Below are positions 7,975-11,458 of a DNA stretch of 11,458 nt, piece after piece (position 1 is the stretch's first letter; the number at the start of each line of letters is the position of its first letter). The translations under genes and the position numbers were made by a program. The stretch is from the NCBI RefSeq assembly GCF_000003605.2, contig NW_003109584.1, positions 66,780 to 78,237 of the forward strand. Direction: 5' to 3'. Below the pieces are notes generated by a model, which saw nothing but the letters and a program-made list of their open reading frames with translations, had not been told where the DNA came from and made no database searches. The stretch is from Saccoglossus kowalevskii. Lineage: Eukaryota > Hemichordata > Enteropneusta > Harrimaniidae.

Positions 7975-8235
7975 TTTAGGCTCGTCAAAAAACAATGAGG
8001 CGTGCCAACGAGATAAGTGTGAATGGATAAAGAGCGGTGACTGGGGAAACCACAAGAAGAGGAGATGAAATGAAACACGTTATAAGCACTCTCAACTGTT
8101 CGCATACCAATTCGGGATTTGATAAGCTAGTGCTGCTTTGCATTTCAATTCATGTGTATTGTTTCACAGACGTTTTATGCAGGCCGCAGTATGAAGATCC
8201 GTCAGCTGATTAAACAGGGCACTGCAGTTTAGAGA
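7975..8235. other. CpG-rich patch with weak exon-like signals
   Basis: About ten CpG dinucleotides fall in roughly 250 bases, clearly denser than elsewhere by eye. It could be an exon, a promoter-proximal piece or a conserved element. A 26-codon ATG frame at 8152-8232 (starting MCIVSQTFYAGR, ending KQGTAV) lies here, with an acceptor-like TTGTTTCACAG ending at 8169. On the minus strand a strong acceptor (CTTGTGGTTTCCCCAG, reading down to 8041) opens a frame that stops near 7950. The two signals disagree on strand and neither has a partner donor, so I do not call a gene. Confidence 0.35.
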
Positions 8236-8290
8236 AGACAGTGGGGTCCTTGGGTGTTTTGTTAACCAAACATGTTGCACATTTCAATTG

Positions 8291-8310
8291 ATGACCTTTG
8301 TTGAGGTCAT
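8291..8310. promoter_or_regulatory. Everted AGGTCA pair, ER6-type (candidate)
   Basis: ATGACCT-TTGTTG-AGGTCAT is a perfect 7-bp inverted repeat around six bases. Read as nuclear-receptor half-sites it is an everted repeat with spacing 6, an arrangement some RXR heterodimers accept. It is also simply a possible small hairpin. It lies 60 bases after the CpG-rich patch. Low confidence as a working site. Confidence 0.2.
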
Positions 8311-9238
8311 TGCAGTTACCTCCATGCTGGGTTGACTGTATACCAACTCAACAGGATGTTAACTAGCTTAGATTGGTAGTCTTAAGGGAATTAAAAAAAA
8401 ACACCTAGCACTAACACCATCAAGTAAAGGTTCCATTGGGTGTTTACAAACCAGGGCAAGGTGGGTGTAACCTGAATAGTATTAATTACAAATTGTCAAC
8501 TCAGGACGATGCAAATAACTAAACATAAATTTGTTTGAAAACTTAGTTGTTTACAGAAGTGAGGTACTCGGTACAGTGAATTGCTGTCAGTTACACATCC
8601 ATTGTACTATACACAGTGCAAGTAAATAAAAAGAAAGTGCAAAAAGTGAAAAATATTTACAAACTACTTTCTCAAAAAAAAAAAAAGTAAAGAAATTTTA
8701 CAGATCCTTCTTATATTTCCATTCCCTCTACTGTTAAAGAATGTATTTTTTGTCATGATGTATTTGTGACAAAAATTGTAAGATGCGATTCAGATCATTA
8801 CATGTTTTAAGAATTTTATTTTAATTGGTATGCTCTTATTTAAGATATTAATAGAACAAACTTTTCATACATACATACATGTACACATACAAACAGACAA
8901 ATTAAACTCATTAGGCCCTGTTAGTGTTTAGGACCAGAATGAATAAATATTTTTTTTCGGGCTTTATGATTTTAAAGTGACTATGGCTGTTTACAACAAG
9001 AAATGCAGCTGACAAACCCAATTAATTGAGGTGTAGAAATTAATATCCATGGGATATAAAAATGTATTTTTCTTTTATAATTCATCATTGATAACCAATA
9101 AACAGACAATCTGATTGGTTTACAACCTAAGTAACTGAAATAATCTTTTAACTATGTCATCAGGTTATCATGCATGCTAATTTGTACAAAATAATATAAT
9201 TTGCATATGCACCCTGTAACAATATAAATAATTAACAT
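8311..9238. other. AT-rich stretch before the exon, probable intron
   Basis: Holds a (CATA)n-like run at 8866-8890, an A-run at 8674-8686, and a small hairpin AACCAAT/ATTGGTT (9093-9099, 9114-9120). If the exon at 9264 is real, the right part is intron; AATTAACATAACC just before the pyrimidine tract could hold the branch site. No other gene signal seen. Confidence 0.5.
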
Positions 9239-9263
9239 AACCATACCCTTTATTGTTTTTTAG

Positions 9264-9451
9264 TGGCCATGCATGTTAAAACCATCGTGCTTAAAGGGGA
9301 ACCTTCTAAACCCAGGGATTGCACCAAAGAATCATGGGACACTATTGTTTATGTTGTTTACAATGTAAAATCTATCTTTTGTAATTTTAATCCAGAAAGT
9401 AAATTTGTTGTGAGATTAGGCTTAACTGGAGATGCCACTTTAAAATGCCCA
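9264..9451 (+). CDS. Internal exon of an unidentified gene
   Basis: A pyrimidine tract and AG (CCCTTTATTGTTTTTTAG, ending at 9263) precede a 188-nt open stretch that ends exactly at the consensus donor GTAAGTAC (9452). The first two bases complete a codon from an earlier exon (phase 1), then 62 whole codons follow, ending in phase 0 after Cys-Pro. The peptide starts AMHVKTIVLKGE, has SWDTIVYVVYNV in the middle and ends VVRLGLTGDATLKCP. About two thirds of codons begin with a purine and about a third with G, and purine-any-pyrimidine codons are common: a coding pattern absent from neighbouring frames. Reading on past the donor meets TAG at 9467. The alternating hydrophobic strands and KFVVRLGLTG loosely recall the start of a C2 beta-sandwich as in PI3-kinases, but that is a faint resemblance. 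No methionine start is needed for an internal exon. A chance frame cannot be excluded. Confidence 0.5.
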
Positions 9452-9496
9452 GTAAGTACACATAGTTAGAAAATGTACACAAGTAATAATGGCAAC

Positions 9497-9732
9497 CAGA
9501 CAATGTCCTTTGCTCTTAGTTTACCTCATTCCTAATGTAACCAAGATTTCCCAAGTCCATCTCACTCTCAAGTATAGGCCCCAACATACCCCCATACCTA
9601 ACTCCCAAAATGAAGTACCCATGGTTCCACATATTCCCCACACCAATGCCTAAGATCCATACATGTTTACATGTTCCTTATTGCTAAAGCTAGGTACTCA
9701 AGATACCATGTTTACCTCACTAGCCCCCAAAT
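9497..9732. other. C-rich, G-poor tract after the exon
   Basis: The plus strand is unusually rich in C and CC dinucleotides and poor in G, unlike the AT-rich surroundings. GTTTACCTCA occurs at both ends (9519-9528 and 9710-9719). One frame stays open for about 44 codons after an acceptor-like TTTGCTCTTAG (ending at 9519), but in the wrong phase for the upstream exon, and its content is dominated by Pro, Thr, Asn and His from the base composition. It may be a decayed repeat or an intronic pyrimidine-rich block. Confidence 0.4.
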
Positions 9733-9740
9733 CGGATAAC

Positions 9741-10574
9741 ACTCAACATTCCTGACATTATTATAAGAAAATAAATGGCAGAAAAAAAAAAAGACATTTT
9801 GCCCACAGATTTGAAGTGCTGGTCAAAATGTTTGTTTGATCAACTGTCATACAGCTGGCTATAGGACATGTGTGGAAAACAACCTCTACTGGAAATCTAA
9901 GCAGATGAAATGATACAATGAGATCAATTTTCAAATTAAACGAAAACAGCAGCAATATAATGACATAATGTGTAAAGTAAGTACAGTCTTGAATATGATT
10001 CAACACAGACAGATGGGCTATTCCAAACTCATTAGTCACTAAGGAAACTCAATATCATTTAATAAGGGCAGATTGGTAAACTTGATGGCTGACAAAGATA
10101 CTGTACAATATTAAGGCATCAGACACTAATGAGCTAGCTAATTAGACGATGTAGTTAAAGTTAACATAGCGGCCAAGTTTGTCAAGTCTACTTGATTCTC
10201 ATACACTAAATTGAACATCAAAAGGACTAATTGTTCAGACAGTCATATCATTTACTATCAAGAATGCCTGCTGTAGTTATTACTGTACAAGAGTTGTATT
10301 GCAATGATAACCACCTTATCAATTAATTTATAAAAAACTTTTCATTGTTATTGTAAATATTCACAATTTGTTACACATTATAAACCAAGGGTAAGCATGC
10401 AACTGGTGAAGTGATCAGAAAATCACCAGAAATACAAATGAGTGAGTGGGTGAAAGAATTGGTTAGTGTTTGTCTGTTTTTTTTTTCCAATTAACTCGTT
10501 CATTTCTATTTATTTAACTGAACCTTTCAAAACAACTACTACATTGTGTAATGTCATTAGATATAAGCTACACT
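9741..10574. other. AT-rich stretch, probable intron or flank
   Basis: A 92-codon minus-strand frame (9761-10039) is T-rich, hydrophobic and lacks coding pattern, so it is treated as chance. Acceptor-like sites near 9808 and 9856 give only short frames before stops. GTAAGTAC at 9977 follows an open frame without an acceptor. An A-run lies at 9781-9792 and a T-run at about 10478-10487. Confidence 0.5.
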
Positions 10575-10580
10575 GACATA

Positions 10581-10636
10581 CATCTCATATTACCATACAT
10601 GGTTATCTAGGATGTATATCTCATAAAACCATGGAT
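10581..10636 (+). repeat. Imperfect local direct duplication
   Basis: CATCTCATATTACCATACATGGTTA (10581-10605) is echoed by TATCTCATAAAACCATGGATA (10617-10636), with a three-base gap and a few substitutions. It is probably an old local duplication of about 36 bases. Confidence 0.5.
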
Positions 10637-10705
10637 ACACATAATATCGGTCAAAACATTCAAAAAATATTATCGGTTTGAACAAAATATACGAGTAAAT
10701 GTGTG

Positions 10706-10752
10706 TGCAGTCGCAATTTGCCTGGGTATGGTTACACAGAATTAAAATGAGT
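10706..10752 (+). repeat. Dispersed direct repeat, copy 1
   Basis: TGCAGTCGCAATTTGCCTGG, a short insert, then AGAATTAAAATGAGTGAC. It matches copy 2 at 10888-10920 with small gaps. A 36-codon open frame crosses it after an AG at 10710, but the acceptor is poor and the frame includes this repeat, so it is not called as coding. Confidence 0.5.
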
Positions 10753-10887
10753 GACCTAAATTTTCAACAAATTTGTTCATATTTTTACTATTGGCAAAAT
10801 AAACCCATTTCTTTTTTATAAATTTCACAATTGGAGCTGAAATATGAGCTTTCTGTTGGCCAATGGAAAATGATGTCGTTTGTGGAT

Positions 10888-10920
10888 TGCACTCGATTGC
10901 CTGGTTAGATTAAAATGAAT
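10888..10920 (+). repeat. Dispersed direct repeat, copy 2
   Basis: TGCACTCGATTGCCTGG then TTAGATTAAAATGAAT, a shorter version of the sequence at 10706-10752, 182 bases away. The pair suggests duplicated or repeat-derived DNA of unknown family. Confidence 0.5.
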
Positions 10921-11114
10921 TTTATAAAAAAAAAAATTAAAAATGAAGAGAACAGGTTAGTTGCGTGGGCGATTATAATCCATGTAAATATGACAAACTG
11001 ATGATATACAAGTAGGAATCTTGCAAAATCTTGAAAATTTATTCCAACTAAAATAAAATATTTTACACTAAGAGAAAGAAGATGAAGCTTGATCAACCTT
11101 TAAAAAATAATAAG

Positions 11115-11138
11115 CCCCCCCCCAACACACACGCACAA
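11115..11138. repeat. C9 run with adjoining AC-rich simple repeat
   Basis: Nine C (11115-11123) followed by AACACACACGCACAACC. A low-complexity segment that explains the Gly- and Val-rich end of the chance minus-strand frame over it. Confidence 0.85.
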
Positions 11139-11458
11139 CCTCGTCCCTCTACATGAGAGAAAGCTAATCTTTGTCATCAATACTGAGTATTTTTCACTTT
11201 CACTTGGATATTTAAATACTAGCACAGTATTCAGAGACAATGCTTTTAAGATATTTTTGTAGTGTATTTTAATGGCATAGGGAATATACTGTAAAGTGGC
11301 AAACATAACCAATCATTCACGTTCCTTAAAGATACATGGAGTACATAAATAAGGTGCTGCAATACAAAAACAACTCCCATTACAAACATTTTAGGGTCTA
11401 TTATATGACCTTCAAAAGATGGTTGGAGAGAGACAACTGAAATCTATACAAGTCAGCT
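11139..11458. other. AT-rich right flank, no gene seen
   Basis: No credible open frame or splice pair. ATACTGTAAAGTGG near 11286-11299 resembles the MITE end motif TACTGTAAAA with one change. TGACCTT at 11406-11412 is another isolated half-site-like word. Confidence 0.5.

Noticed and set aside
9761-10039. 92-codon minus-strand open frame
   Set aside because: T-rich hydrophobic translation, no splice signals, no recognisable family; fits chance in AT-rich DNA.
10905-11312. Two 63-70 codon minus-strand frames
   Set aside because: Built from poly-A/T and poly-C/AC simple sequence; no coding pattern.

Overview
The window looks like AT-rich non-coding DNA, intergenic or intronic, from an animal nuclear genome, most likely a marine invertebrate. 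The grounds are: no dense gene packing on either strand, intron-like splice signals, non-autonomous DNA-transposon relics with terminal inverted repeats and TA flanks, simple repeats of the GCAG, TATT, CATA and poly-C kinds, and a 53-bp tandem satellite. A mollusc-like genome is my guess from the style of the repeats; nothing here proves it. I see no rRNA, no intact tRNA gene, no CRISPR array, no bacterial-style operon and no full-length protein gene.

Layout. 1-246 is a 53-bp tandem repeat that probably continues to the left. 465-493 is a GCAG microsatellite. 845-1034 and 1511-1688 are two MITE-like elements of different families whose ends share the core TACTGTAAAA; a decayed relative of the second lies at 4881-4941. 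Between 2368 and 6598 there are five diverged copies of one roughly 36-nt module (ACCCC, a short spacer, then GTCACACATCCTGGTA) on both strands; I do not recognise it. A possible tRNA-like relic is at 4741-4788. A weak exon candidate is at 5021-5187. From 6342 to 8310 there are two direct-repeat and one everted-repeat arrangement of the nuclear-receptor half-site AGGTCA, the last next to the most CpG-rich patch of the window (about 7975-8235). The best protein-coding signal is a single internal exon at 9264-9451 on the plus strand, with a good acceptor, an exact GTAAGT donor and a coding-like base pattern. It is followed by a C-rich tract. The right end holds imperfect duplications and short simple repeats.

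How it fits together. If the exon at 9264-9451 is real, much of the window is intron or flank of one plus-strand gene whose other exons lie mostly outside. I could not name that gene. No new multi-gene system is visible. The most interesting unexplained structure is the dispersed ACCCC/GTCACACATCCTGG module.
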